Numbered from the stretch's first letter, positions 1 through 6,059 are shown. The stretch: DNA of 9,188 bases from Campylobacteraceae bacterium (GCA_027023325.1 JALVVQ010000223.1:1-9188); one strand, 5' to 3'. The notes: a model not told the origin generated them from the sequence alone. Translations and numbers: made by a program.

Positions 1-58
1 CCATAGCACCAGTCAAGCCTGTGACTGCGATGATGGTAAGTATTTTTAGTGTCTTCAT
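1..58 (-). CDS. N-terminus of a secreted/periplasmic protein (partial)
   Basis: Only the first 19 codons are present; the gene runs off the left edge. The minus-strand translation from the ATG at 58 is MKTLKILTIIAVTGLTGAM. This is a short basic N-terminus followed by a hydrophobic, small-residue stretch, the layout of a Sec signal peptide. A good ribosome binding site (AAAGGA, forward 65-70) lies 6-7 nt before the ATG, which supports both the start and the reality of the gene. The product cannot be named from this fragment. The phased CTTAA repeats upstream (125-161) suggest control by an OmpR/PhoB-type response regulator, so an envelope or stress-related periplasmic protein is possible; that is inference only. 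Confidence 0.7.
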   Translation of the reverse strand, partial: MKTLKILTIIAVTGLTGAM

Positions 59-124
59 TATATATCCTTTGTGTGTATGTTTTGTCCCTTTTGTTCTTGG
101 ACAAGCGAAGTATGCAGGATGAAT

Positions 125-161
125 CTTAATGAAACACTAGCGCTTTCTTAACGAATCTTAA
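125..161 (-). promoter_or_regulatory. Phased CTTAA direct repeats, candidate response-regulator site
   Basis: CTTAA occurs at 125-129, 147-151 and 157-161 in the same orientation. The spacings are 22 and 10 bp, about two turns and one turn of the helix. Read toward the leftward gene, each is TTAAG, and two of them continue as TTAAGATTC. Same-face tandem repeats just upstream of a promoter are typical of OmpR/PhoB-family activators. A weak -10 candidate for the leftward gene (CATACT, forward 109-114) lies about 10 bp downstream of the nearest repeat. The regulator itself is not in the window. Confidence 0.4.
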
Positions 162-263
162 CGGGAGAAAAAATCAAGAGGTATTTTGAATATCTTCTGT
201 CTCTTCTGCCATTAGTGGTCGTCCTTCACTCTTTATCTCATTTTAAGAACAAGTACATTAAAC

Positions 264-307
264 TACTAAATATAAAAAGGTACTACCAATAGTACTACCT
301 TTTACTA
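264..307. promoter_or_regulatory. Probable operator of the RHH gene pair: TACTA repeats and imperfect palindrome
   Basis: TACTA occurs on the plus strand at 264-268, 281-285, 293-297 and 303-307, and once inverted (TAGTA) at 290-294. The two central copies belong to an 8-bp direct repeat, GTACTACC, at 280-287 and 292-299, with a 12-bp period. The same region forms an imperfect palindrome from 275 to 303, with arms AAAAGGTA and TACCTTTT and a few mismatches inside. RHH repressors bind short repeats spaced by about one helical turn and usually control their own operon, so this fits autoregulation by the protein encoded at 327. A TATAAA at 271-276 could be the -10; the palindrome would then cover the transcription start. 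Confidence 0.5.
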
Positions 308-326
308 TTATAATACGAGGTGGCTC

Positions 327-551
327 ATGGCAAAACAGAAATTTGGCAAAAGAGATGTGATTAAAGCTGTCATAAAAAAGAGCAAGAAGAAGCGTACGGT
401 TGCTCAGATTACTATCAAAATAGACTCTGAGCTGGATGACGCACTTGGCAAGCTTTCTAAGTCCCTTTATATCTCCAAAAATAGATTAATTGAAGATATT
501 TTGATGGAGAGCGGCATCATAGATGAAGTAGAGGAGAATTATCATGAGTAG
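327..551 (+). CDS. Ribbon-helix-helix DNA-binding protein (antitoxin/repressor-like)
   Basis: The 74-residue product has a ribbon-helix-helix layout. A beta strand at about residues 26-33 (AQITIKID) is followed by helix A at 34-47 (SELDDALGKLSKSL), a turn with an N-cap serine (S50), and helix B at 50-61 (SKNRLIEDILME). The first 23 residues are unusually basic, with 11 Lys/Arg, and the last dozen are acidic. The start is backed by GAGG at 317-320, 6 nt before the ATG. Such proteins act as dimeric transcription factors or as the antitoxin of toxin-antitoxin operons. The gene overlaps the next one by 8 nt (ATGAGTAG), so the two are co-translated. Repeats at 264-307 are a likely target. The fold is fairly clear; the biological role is inferred. 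It could also be a regulator of the downstream putA. Confidence 0.75.
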   Translation: MAKQKFGKRDVIKAVIKKSKKKRTVAQITIKIDSELDDALGKLSKSLYISKNRLIEDILMESGIIDEVEENYHE

Positions 552-1188
552 ATTCCCCACACAGACTATGATTACTGATGCGATGCTGCGTGGTACCATT
601 AAGGCAGCAGAGAGCTTTCTTAGCTGGACAAACAATAGACTCTTTTTATCCCATGGCCCCAATCATATTATCTCTATTTATGTCGCGCAAGAGATTGCGG
701 CACTGGAAGATGCTCCTGAGATATTTATAGATGCCACTATTAGTGACATACTGCGATGTTCCTTGCCTGATCGTGAGGCATATACAGGATTCATGCACAG
801 AAATAGGCTTGCACGAGGGATATTTAGCATCACGCTAGATGAGAGGTTCGATCATCAAAATGATGAAGATTCTATATCCAAGGTCATTATGAGTATCAAC
901 AATGGTGTGAGAAATGCAAAGCTGGAGTACCTCAATGAGATAGAGGTGATCTGTAAGATGCTGGACTGTGATACCTCCTTGGAGTATGGTGTTTTTGGTT
1001 TTTATTCTGATTTGTCCGTCACAGCCAGAAAGAAACTGGACAAACGCATACCTGAATTTATCAAAAGCTTTGATGCCGTTGTGGATGGGTTTCCTGCATT
1101 GCGATCAAAGTATATTGGCAGCGATATCCAAAGAATAGATGAGAGTGGAGAGTGGGCAGCGGGCTGCTATATCATCGAGCCCCTATAG
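544..1188 (+). CDS. Unrecognised 214-residue protein, partner of the RHH protein
   Basis: I do not recognise a named family. The ATG at 544 lies inside the 3' end of the RHH gene and is preceded by GAGGAG at 531-536 with 7 nt spacing, so translation is coupled. The protein is soluble: no signal peptide or membrane segment is visible. Segments that could be core strands are ARGIFSITLDE, KVIMSINNGV and YGVFGFYSD, separated by helical stretches. The beginning (FLSHGPNHIISIYVAQEIAAL) and the end (GEWAAGCYIIEPL) look like conserved-protein sequence rather than random ORF. The strand order faintly recalls PD-(D/E)XK-like nuclease folds, but no D...ExK triad is present, so no nuclease activity should be assumed. 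Gene order (small RHH gene first, overlapping partner second) resembles toxin-antitoxin operons, although 214 residues is long for a typical type II toxin. The function is unknown. Confidence 0.75.
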   Translation: MSRFPTQTMITDAMLRGTIKAAESFLSWTNNRLFLSHGPNHIISIYVAQEIAALEDAPEIFIDATISDILRCSLPDREAYTGFMHRNRLARGIFSITLDERFDHQNDEDSISKVIMSINNGVRNAKLEYLNEIEVICKMLDCDTSLEYGVFGFYSDLSVTARKKLDKRIPEFIKSFDAVVDGFPALRSKYIGSDIQRIDESGEWAAGCYIIEPL

Positions 1189-1200
1189 AGGTGCCTAAAG

Positions 1201-1213
1201 TATATTGAATATA
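1201..1213. promoter_or_regulatory. 13-nt perfect palindrome upstream of putA
   Basis: TATATT-G-AATATA is a perfect inverted repeat in the 41-nt gap between the 214-residue gene and putA. It ends 5 nt before the putA ribosome binding site (AGGA, 1219-1222). It may be a regulator site or part of an A/T-rich -10 region (TATATT at 1201-1206). It is short and A/T-only, so chance occurrence is a real possibility. No convincing -35 box is visible. Confidence 0.25.
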
Positions 1214-1229
1214 ACACCAGGATGAAACA

Positions 1230-4200
1230 ATGAATAACAGTGAAATCGTAATGTATCGTGCTATTGATTTGGCAGAAAAATGGCAGATGAGAGCTTCAGA
1301 AAAAATATCAAATTTTGAAAAGAAATTTCATGAAAAAATGAAAAAAATGTTTGCCCGCCCCATGGACAAAGTGCTCTTGATCGACCTGATGGATCAGTGC
1401 TTCAGGACAAAGAACAATGCCAGAGTCGCCGATCAAGTAGAGTATATCTTTGACAAGTATGGCATGGCAACCTTCTTCTCAACACCGGAGAAGTTTTTGA
1501 TCTTTTTGTTTAGAAATGTGGGGGTATATCTGCCTGATATCTCAGTACCGCTTTTTATCAAGAGTGTCAGAGATGATACGGATACCGTCGTGCTCAAAGG
1601 AGAAGATGATCTGCTCAATGCACACCTGCAAAAAAGAAAGGCAGAAGGCACCAGAGTCAATATCAATATGATCGGTGAGATAGTACTGGGAGAAGAGGAG
1701 GCACAGGAGAGAATAGCAAAGTATATAGAGATCCTGACCAATCCCAATATAGACTACATGTCTATCAAAATCTCCACACTCTTCTCGCAGATTAACCCCC
1801 TCTCCTACGAGAATACGATAGAGGAGTTTGCCGCAAGGTTGTCAAAGATTTTCGTTCAGGCAAAAAAGTACGCGTTTACCAATGCAAAAGGGGAGAAGGA
1901 GAATAAGTTTATCAATCTGGATATGGAGGAGTATAGAGATGTCTCTTTGACAGTGGAGACATTCAAGAAAGTGCTTGACCAGCCGGAGTTCAAGGACTTC
2001 AAGGCAGGTATTGTACTCCAAGCCTATCTCCCTGATTCACATCTATGGCAAGTCAAGCTCACGGATTGGGCAAAGCAGAGAGTCTCCAATGGCGGTGCGC
2101 CGATCAAGATTCGCTTGGTCAAGGGTGCCAATATGGAGATGGAAGAGACTGAGGCAGGACTGAGACACTGGGAGACCTGTCCCTATACGAAAAAGCTCGA
2201 TACAGATAGCAACTACAAGGTCATGTTAGAGTATGCCCTCAGGGCCGAAAATGCACCTTATGTCAATCTGGGGGTTGCCTCGCACAATCTCTTCGAACTT
2301 GCCTATGGGTATGAGACTGCCAAAGAGAATGGTGTCATGGAGCATTTCTCTATGGAGATGCTAGAGGGCATGAGCGAGTCTGCAAGGGTAGCGATCAAAG
2401 AACTCAGCGGTGAAGTGATCCTCTATGGTCCTGCTGCCAAGAAAGAGCAGTTTACCAATGCTATTGCCTATCTGGTTAGAAGATTTGATGAAAATACGGG
2501 TACGGAGAACTTTATCCGTTACTCCTTTGGGCTGGAGGCAAGAAGTGCGGACTGGGAGATGCTCAAAAAGCAGTTTATTGCCTCTTTTGTAAACAAAAAA
2601 GAGCTCTTTATCGGAGCGAAGAGAACACAGAATAGACTGACTGAAAACTGGGATGAGTATAAGGGTGGAAGTTTCTATACCAAGCAATTCCAAGGGGAGC
2701 CCGATACCGACTTCATCCTGCCTCCCAACAAGCAGTGGGCTGAAGGTATCCGAAACAAGTGGATGAAGAAAAAAGGTGAAGAGGTAGAGACGGCTCCTGT
2801 GGTGATCGCAGGAGAGGCGTTGACAGGAGACCGTACAGTCAAGGAGGTGATGGATAAATCTCAGCTGACTGAGGGTGTGATTTGTGGCAAATATACTGTA
2901 CCTACTGCAGAGGATCTAGAGAGGGCTGTGGAGGTGGCGTCCGCCGACCCTGATGGATGGAGGAGTGCCACCCATGCCTATCGATGTGAGATGCTTTCGC
3001 GTGTGGCCAATGAAGTGAGAAAAAAGAGAGCTGATCTCATCGGTATAGCCTCAGCAGAGGTAGGAAAAGTAATTACAGAGACCGATGTGGAGGTCAGTGA
3101 GGCGATTGATTTTCTTGAGTTTTACGGATACGCTATAGACTATTTTGATCATTTTGATAATCTGGAATTCAAGGGCAAGGGTGTAGGCGTGATCACGCCT
3201 CCTTGGAATTTCCCTATCGCTATTCCCATGGGTGGTGTCTCTGCGGCACTCGCTGCAGGCAATACAGTGATCATTAAGCCAGCCTCCATCGCAGCACTCT
3301 GTGCCTATGAGCTGTGCAAGTGTTTCTGGGATGCTGGGATCAGTAAAAATGTACTTCAGTTTGCACCAGCACCAGGGAGTCTGGCAGGTAAGTATCTGGT
3401 GGAGAACCCCAAGGTGGACTTTGTGATCTTGACGGGTGGTGAGGATACGGCGTATTCAATGTTGGGTGCCAGACCTGACCTGTTTTTGACTGCGGAGACT
3501 GGAGGCAAGGATGCGACGATAGTCACAGCGATGGCCGACCGTGAGCAAGCGATCAAAAATGTTGTAGCCAGTGCCTTTAACAACAGTGGACAAAAGTGTT
3601 CAGCCACGTCACTGTTGATCTTGGAGGATGAAGTGTATCATGATGAGGGCTTCAAGTCCGCACTCAGGGATGCAGCGGAGAGTCTGGAGGTGGGTTCTGT
3701 GTGGAACTATGTCAACAGGATCGCAACACTGGCAAATAAAGTGGAAGGAGACCTCAAAAGAGCGGTAGATACCAATGAGAGGGGTGAAGAGTGGCTGTTA
3801 GAGCCCAAGTATGCTCAGGAGAATGAATATATGCTGAGACCTGCTATCAAATGGGGTGTGACTGATGGAAGTTTCTGTCATATGAACGAGCTCTTTGGCC
3901 CCGTACTCTCTGTGATGCATGCTGATGACTTGGATCATGCTATTGATCTGGTCAATAAAACAGGCTATGGACTCACCTCTGGTATCGAGTCACTTGATGC
4001 AAGAGAGGTGGATCGATGGAGAGAGACTATCAGGGCAGGTAACCTCTATATCAATCGGAGTACTACAGGAGCTATCGTGCTTCGTCAGCCATTTGGCGGC
4101 ATGGGAAAATCCGCTATCGGTGCAGGCAGGAAGGTAGGGATATTTAACTATATCACACAGTTTATGGATTTTAGAGAAATCGATATGCCCAAATCCGACA

Positions 4201-4832
4201 AAAGCTATGACCATGCATTGGTGTCACTGGTGAATAAATGGCAAGAAGCAGCAGGGAAGGGTGCCTATACAGCGTTCAAAGAGGATTTTTCCAAGCTTGG
4301 TGCTGCAGTGCAGAGTTACCTCAAAAACTACCAAGAGGAGTTTGCTGTCGAGCATGACTACTTCAAGCTACGTGGCGAAGACAATATCTTCCGTTACCTT
4401 CCACTCAAGCGAGTGGCTGTGCGTGTGACAGAAGAGGATACACTCTTTGACGTGATGAGTAGAGTGCTGGCTGCGAGTGTGAGTGGTGTCTCGTTGCACA
4501 TCAGTATCGATCAGTCTTTGGCAAACAGTGTGGTGACGTTCCTATATGAAAACAAGGATGCTTTTGTCACCTCAAAAGATACGATAGTCAGAGAGAATGA
4601 AGAGGTGTTTGTGCAATGCTTTACTGAGGTAGATAAGGTGATCTATGGTGATATCTCCAGGGTGAGTCCATATGTATTTGAAGCGGCTGCAAAGCTTGCC
4701 AAGTTTATCGTCAGAGCCAAGCCGATGATGGAGGGGAGACTGGAACTTCTACACTATTTTGAAGAGCAGAGCATCTCTCATAGCTACCATCGATATGGAA
4801 ACCTAGGTGTGAGAGCGCTGAGTAAGAGGTAG
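1230..4832 (+). CDS. putA: Bifunctional proline dehydrogenase / delta-1-pyrroline-5-carboxylate dehydrogenase
   Basis: This protein oxidises proline to glutamate in two steps: FAD-dependent proline dehydrogenase feeds electrons to the quinone pool, then the NAD+-dependent aldehyde dehydrogenase converts glutamate semialdehyde. The PRODH barrel spans roughly residues 75-430. It shows NMIGE (146-150), SIKIS, RLVKGAN (295-301) and the substrate/FAD-binding RRxxEN motif (R417, R418, E421, N422). The ALDH part spans about 540-985, with PPWNFP (657-662, oxyanion Asn660), general base Glu756 (ETGGKD), catalytic Cys790 (SGQKCSA), ELFGPV at 887 and the NRSTTGA segment at 942. Residues 985-1200 form a C-terminal extension, probably the degenerate ALDH-like domain seen in long PutAs. 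There is no N-terminal RHH domain, unlike E. coli PutA (about 1320 residues), so this protein should not repress its own gene. The ATG at 1230 is preceded by AGGA with 7 nt spacing. It could be co-transcribed with the RHH pair or use a weak promoter in the 41-nt gap. Confidence 0.97.
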   Translation: MNNSEIVMYRAIDLAEKWQMRASEKISNFEKKFHEKMKKMFARPMDKVLLIDLMDQCFRTKNNARVADQVEYIFDKYGMATFFSTPEKFLIFLFRNVGVYLPDISVPLFIKSVRDDTDTVVLKGEDDLLNAHLQKRKAEGTRVNINMIGEIVLGEEEAQERIAKYIEILTNPNIDYMSIKISTLFSQINPLSYENTIEEFAARLSKIFVQAKKYAFTNAKGEKENKFINLDMEEYRDVSLTVETFKKVLDQPEFKDFKAGIVLQAYLPDSHLWQVKLTDWAKQRVSNGGAPIKIRLVKGANMEMEETEAGLRHWETCPYTKKLDTDSNYKVMLEYALRAENAPYVNLGVASHNLFELAYGYETAKENGVMEHFSMEMLEGMSESARVAIKELSGEVILYGPAAKKEQFTNAIAYLVRRFDENTGTENFIRYSFGLEARSADWEMLKKQFIASFVNKKELFIGAKRTQNRLTENWDEYKGGSFYTKQFQGEPDTDFILPPNKQWAEGIRNKWMKKKGEEVETAPVVIAGEALTGDRTVKEVMDKSQLTEGVICGKYTVPTAEDLERAVEVASADPDGWRSATHAYRCEMLSRVANEVRKKRADLIGIASAEVGKVITETDVEVSEAIDFLEFYGYAIDYFDHFDNLEFKGKGVGVITPPWNFPIAIPMGGVSAALAAGNTVIIKPASIAALCAYELCKCFWDAGISKNVLQFAPAPGSLAGKYLVENPKVDFVILTGGEDTAYSMLGARPDLFLTAETGGKDATIVTAMADREQAIKNVVASAFNNSGQKCSATSLLILEDEVYHDEGFKSALRDAAESLEVGSVWNYVNRIATLANKVEGDLKRAVDTNERGEEWLLEPKYAQENEYMLRPAIKWGVTDGSFCHMNELFGPVLSVMHADDLDHAIDLVNKTGYGLTSGIESLDAREVDRWRETIRAGNLYINRSTTGAIVLRQPFGGMGKSAIGAGRKVGIFNYITQFMDFREIDMPKSDKSYDHALVSLVNKWQEAAGKGAYTAFKEDFSKLGAAVQSYLKNYQEEFAVEHDYFKLRGEDNIFRYLPLKRVAVRVTEEDTLFDVMSRVLAASVSGVSLHISIDQSLANSVVTFLYENKDAFVTSKDTIVRENEEVFVQCFTEVDKVIYGDISRVSPYVFEAAAKLAKFIVRAKPMMEGRLELLHYFEEQSISHSYHRYGNLGVRALSKR

Positions 4833-4853
4833 GTTGCTCGCCTATCCTTTTTT
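4827..4853 (+). terminator. Probable intrinsic terminator of putA
   Basis: GGTAGG (4828-4833) can pair with CCTATCC (4841-4847), with one bulged T, around a 7-nt loop. The A just before the stem pairs with the following T. Six T residues follow (4848-4853). The hairpin includes the putA stop codon and lies in the 19-nt convergent gap before the peptidase gene. The T-tract is only on the putA side, so termination of the opposing transcript is not supported. Confidence 0.5.
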
Positions 4854-5574
4854 AGAGTAACTCTGGACGATACTCAAAATGCATCGTGTCGTAGTGGTAC
4901 CACTTACCACCCCAGATGAAGCCATATTTTTCAAATATCTTCACGATTTGTAGGGGAATCTGATTGCGGTACTTGTATCCTCCTTTGCTCCATCTCCAGT
5001 AGGCAGAGTATTTGACTCTGATATCGATGGCTGCACCGAAGGAGTGGACGGAGAGGCGGTTGGTACCTGCGATTTTTCGCCATTTGAAAGTGCCGCCTAT
5101 GGGGGTGAGGTATTTTCTGAGCTTGGGGTATTTTGCAAGCGCTTTGGCTACTTTTTGAAGCTGTTTATGCACATGGTTGACGGTAGTAACTTGGATTTTT
5201 TGACCTAACCAGTTGATTGTGGTGAGGTGCTTTTTGACAGCGTGAGCAGAGTTGCCGTACATCTTTCGAAAGAAGGCATCATTGCGGTATCTTCCTGGGT
5301 CATAGTTTTTGGGCGGTTTGCTGTACCGGCCGTTTTTATAGGAATGGGTGAACATATCTTCGATATCTGCTTGTGTGAGTATTTTCTCAAAAGTCTCTTT
5401 TTTGCCATCATCATACAGCATACTTGAGCCATCGCGCCAGAAGATTTTGTTATTTTTGCAGCCACTGAGCTGGTGGGGGTAGCTTTGGACTAGCTTTTTT
5501 GCATGCGTGTCGCACTTTGCCTGTAGCAATGTAGCCGAAAAAATGAGAGAGAAGAGTATCAAAAATCTATACAT
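4852..5574 (-). CDS. Periplasmic M15-family D-Ala-D-Ala carboxypeptidase-like peptidase
   Basis: This is a zinc metallopeptidase of the VanY/M15 type, which trims or cleaves peptidoglycan peptides in the periplasm. The zinc-binding pattern is complete: SVHSFGAAID supplies His177 and Asp184 (SxHxxGxAxD), and DTMHFE supplies Asp229 as likely catalytic acid/base and His232 as the third ligand. Numbering starts at the ATG at 5574 (240 residues). The signal peptide is MYRFLILFSLIFSATLLQA, probably cleaved after Ala19. The Lys before Cys21 argues against a lipoprotein. Cys21 and Cys39 might form a disulfide. The in-frame ATG at 5595 would add seven residues. It is disfavoured because it has no ribosome binding site and lies at the predicted transcription start, whereas 5574 has AAGGA 5 nt upstream. 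Substrate specificity (carboxypeptidase or L,D/endopeptidase) cannot be told from sequence. Confidence 0.9.
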   Translation of the reverse strand: MYRFLILFSLIFSATLLQAKCDTHAKKLVQSYPHQLSGCKNNKIFWRDGSSMLYDDGKKETFEKILTQADIEDMFTHSYKNGRYSKPPKNYDPGRYRNDAFFRKMYGNSAHAVKKHLTTINWLGQKIQVTTVNHVHKQLQKVAKALAKYPKLRKYLTPIGGTFKWRKIAGTNRLSVHSFGAAIDIRVKYSAYWRWSKGGYKYRNQIPLQIVKIFEKYGFIWGGKWYHYDTMHFEYRPELL

Positions 5575-5579
5575 GGGTT

Positions 5580-5585
5580 TCCTTA
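5580..5585 (-). promoter_or_regulatory. Ribosome binding site deciding the peptidase start
   Basis: On the minus strand TAAGGA lies 5 nt before the ATG at 5574. The alternative ATG at 5595 has no purine-rich element in front of it, so this site favours the shorter product with a signal peptide beginning MYRFL. Confidence 0.65.
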
Positions 5586-5600
5586 CTTGATTCATGATGG

Positions 5601-5609
5601 ATTATAGCA
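5601..5609 (-). promoter_or_regulatory. Extended -10 promoter of the M15 peptidase gene
   Basis: The minus strand reads TGCTATAAT, a perfect sigma-70 extended -10 element (TGn plus TATAAT). There is no good -35 box about 17 bp upstream, as is common in Campylobacterota. Transcription would begin near 5594, giving a leader of about 20 nt to the ATG at 5574. Confidence 0.65.
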
Positions 5610-5626
5610 TAGTTTCAGCTATGATT

Positions 5627-5635
5627 TGAGATAAT
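5627..5635 (+). promoter_or_regulatory. Extended -10 promoter of the chorismate mutase gene
   Basis: TGAGATAAT is a TGn-type extended -10 (GATAAT, one mismatch to TATAAT). Transcription would start near 5642, about 20 nt before the ATG at 5662. It is back to back with the peptidase promoter at 5601-5609, so the two genes share a divergent control region of under 90 bp. Confidence 0.45.
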
Positions 5636-5661
5636 GATAGCACTTAAAGGAGAACAAACCG

Positions 5662-5961
5662 ATGGATATCAAAATATGCAATTCACTCGAAGAGACGAGA
5701 ACAGAGATAGACCAACTGGATAGTCAGATTGTTGAACTTATCGCTATGCGGAACGCCTATGTCAAACAGTTGGCACACTTCAAAAACAGTGTGGACGAGA
5801 TCAAATCAGAAGATCGTATCACTGATGTGATCAGCCGTGCCAGAGCCAAAGCGATAGAGCTGGATCTTTCCCCCAATCTGATCAACGAACTCTTTATCCG
5901 TATGATAGATGAGATGGTAGACAGCGAAGTGGCAGAGTTTAAAAATGCCAAAAATTTCTGA
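5662..5961 (+). CDS. Monofunctional AroQ-type chorismate mutase (PchB-like)
   Basis: This small all-helical enzyme, 99 residues, belongs to the AroQ class. It is expected to convert chorismate to prephenate for phenylalanine and tyrosine synthesis in the cytoplasm. Recognisable residues are Arg13 in helix 1 (EETRTEIDQLD), Arg30 (AMRNAYVKQ), Lys41 (HFKNS), the EDRI loop (50-53) and Glu89 near the end of the last helix. Glu89 is where E. coli chorismate mutase and PchB carry Gln. The sequence resembles the PchB isochorismate-pyruvate lyase branch, so lyase activity is an alternative. No isochorismate or siderophore genes are in view. The start is fixed by AAAGGAG (5646-5652), 9 nt before the ATG. 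It has its own promoter and is separate from the suf promoter downstream. No terminator with a T-tract was found after it, so read-through into suf is possible. Confidence 0.85.
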   Translation: MDIKICNSLEETRTEIDQLDSQIVELIAMRNAYVKQLAHFKNSVDEIKSEDRITDVISRARAKAIELDLSPNLINELFIRMIDEMVDSEVAEFKNAKNF

Positions 5962-6005
5962 TCCGTTTCATCAATACAAATTAATACCACACAAAATATC
6001 TCCTA

Positions 6006-6025
6006 TTTAGCCTTTTTTGGCTAAA
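6006..6025. repeat. Perfect inverted repeat TTTAGCC-N6-GGCTAAA before the suf promoter
   Basis: Two 7-bp perfect arms flank a run of six T residues, ending 5 bp before the suf -35 box. There is no T-tract after the second arm, so it is not a standard intrinsic terminator for the chorismate mutase gene. Its position suggests an operator for the suf operon. The second arm also contains TAAAAT (6022-6027), which could serve as the -10 of a second, upstream suf promoter. Confidence 0.45.
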
Positions 6026-6030
6026 ATCCC

Positions 6031-6059
6031 TTGACAATAATCATGTTTTGTGCTATAAA
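6031..6059 (+). promoter_or_regulatory. Sigma-70 promoter of the suf operon
   Basis: TTGACA (6031-6036, perfect -35) is followed after exactly 17 bp by TATAAA (6054-6059). The TGc immediately before it makes an extended -10. This is the best promoter in the window. Transcription would begin near 6066, leaving a leader of about 24 nt with the ribosome binding site at 6080-6085. A sequence with partial similarity to a Fur box (6032-6046) overlaps the -35 and spacer. Confidence 0.8.

Noticed and set aside
309..314. Perfect TATAAT as -10 of the RHH gene
   Set aside because: Transcription would start near 321, removing the GAGG ribosome binding site at 317-320; TATAAA at 271-276 is more consistent with the leader.
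5205..5465. Other-frame open frames within the peptidase gene
   Set aside because: The M15 frame carries the intact zinc motifs and signal peptide; the overlapping frames show no recognisable domain.
5510..5520. Lipobox in the M15 peptidase signal peptide (LLQAKC)
   Set aside because: A lysine directly precedes the cysteine, which is not accepted by lipoprotein signal peptidase; cleavage after Ala19 by signal peptidase I is more likely.
5575..5595. Longer M15 peptidase beginning at 5595
   Set aside because: No ribosome binding site, and it coincides with the transcription start expected from TGCTATAAT at 5601-5609; the start at 5574 has AAGGA 5 nt upstream.
6006..6025. Intrinsic terminator of the chorismate mutase gene
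   Set aside because: The T run is in the loop, not after the stem, and AAAATCCC follows the second arm on the plus strand; the minus strand also lacks a T-tract.
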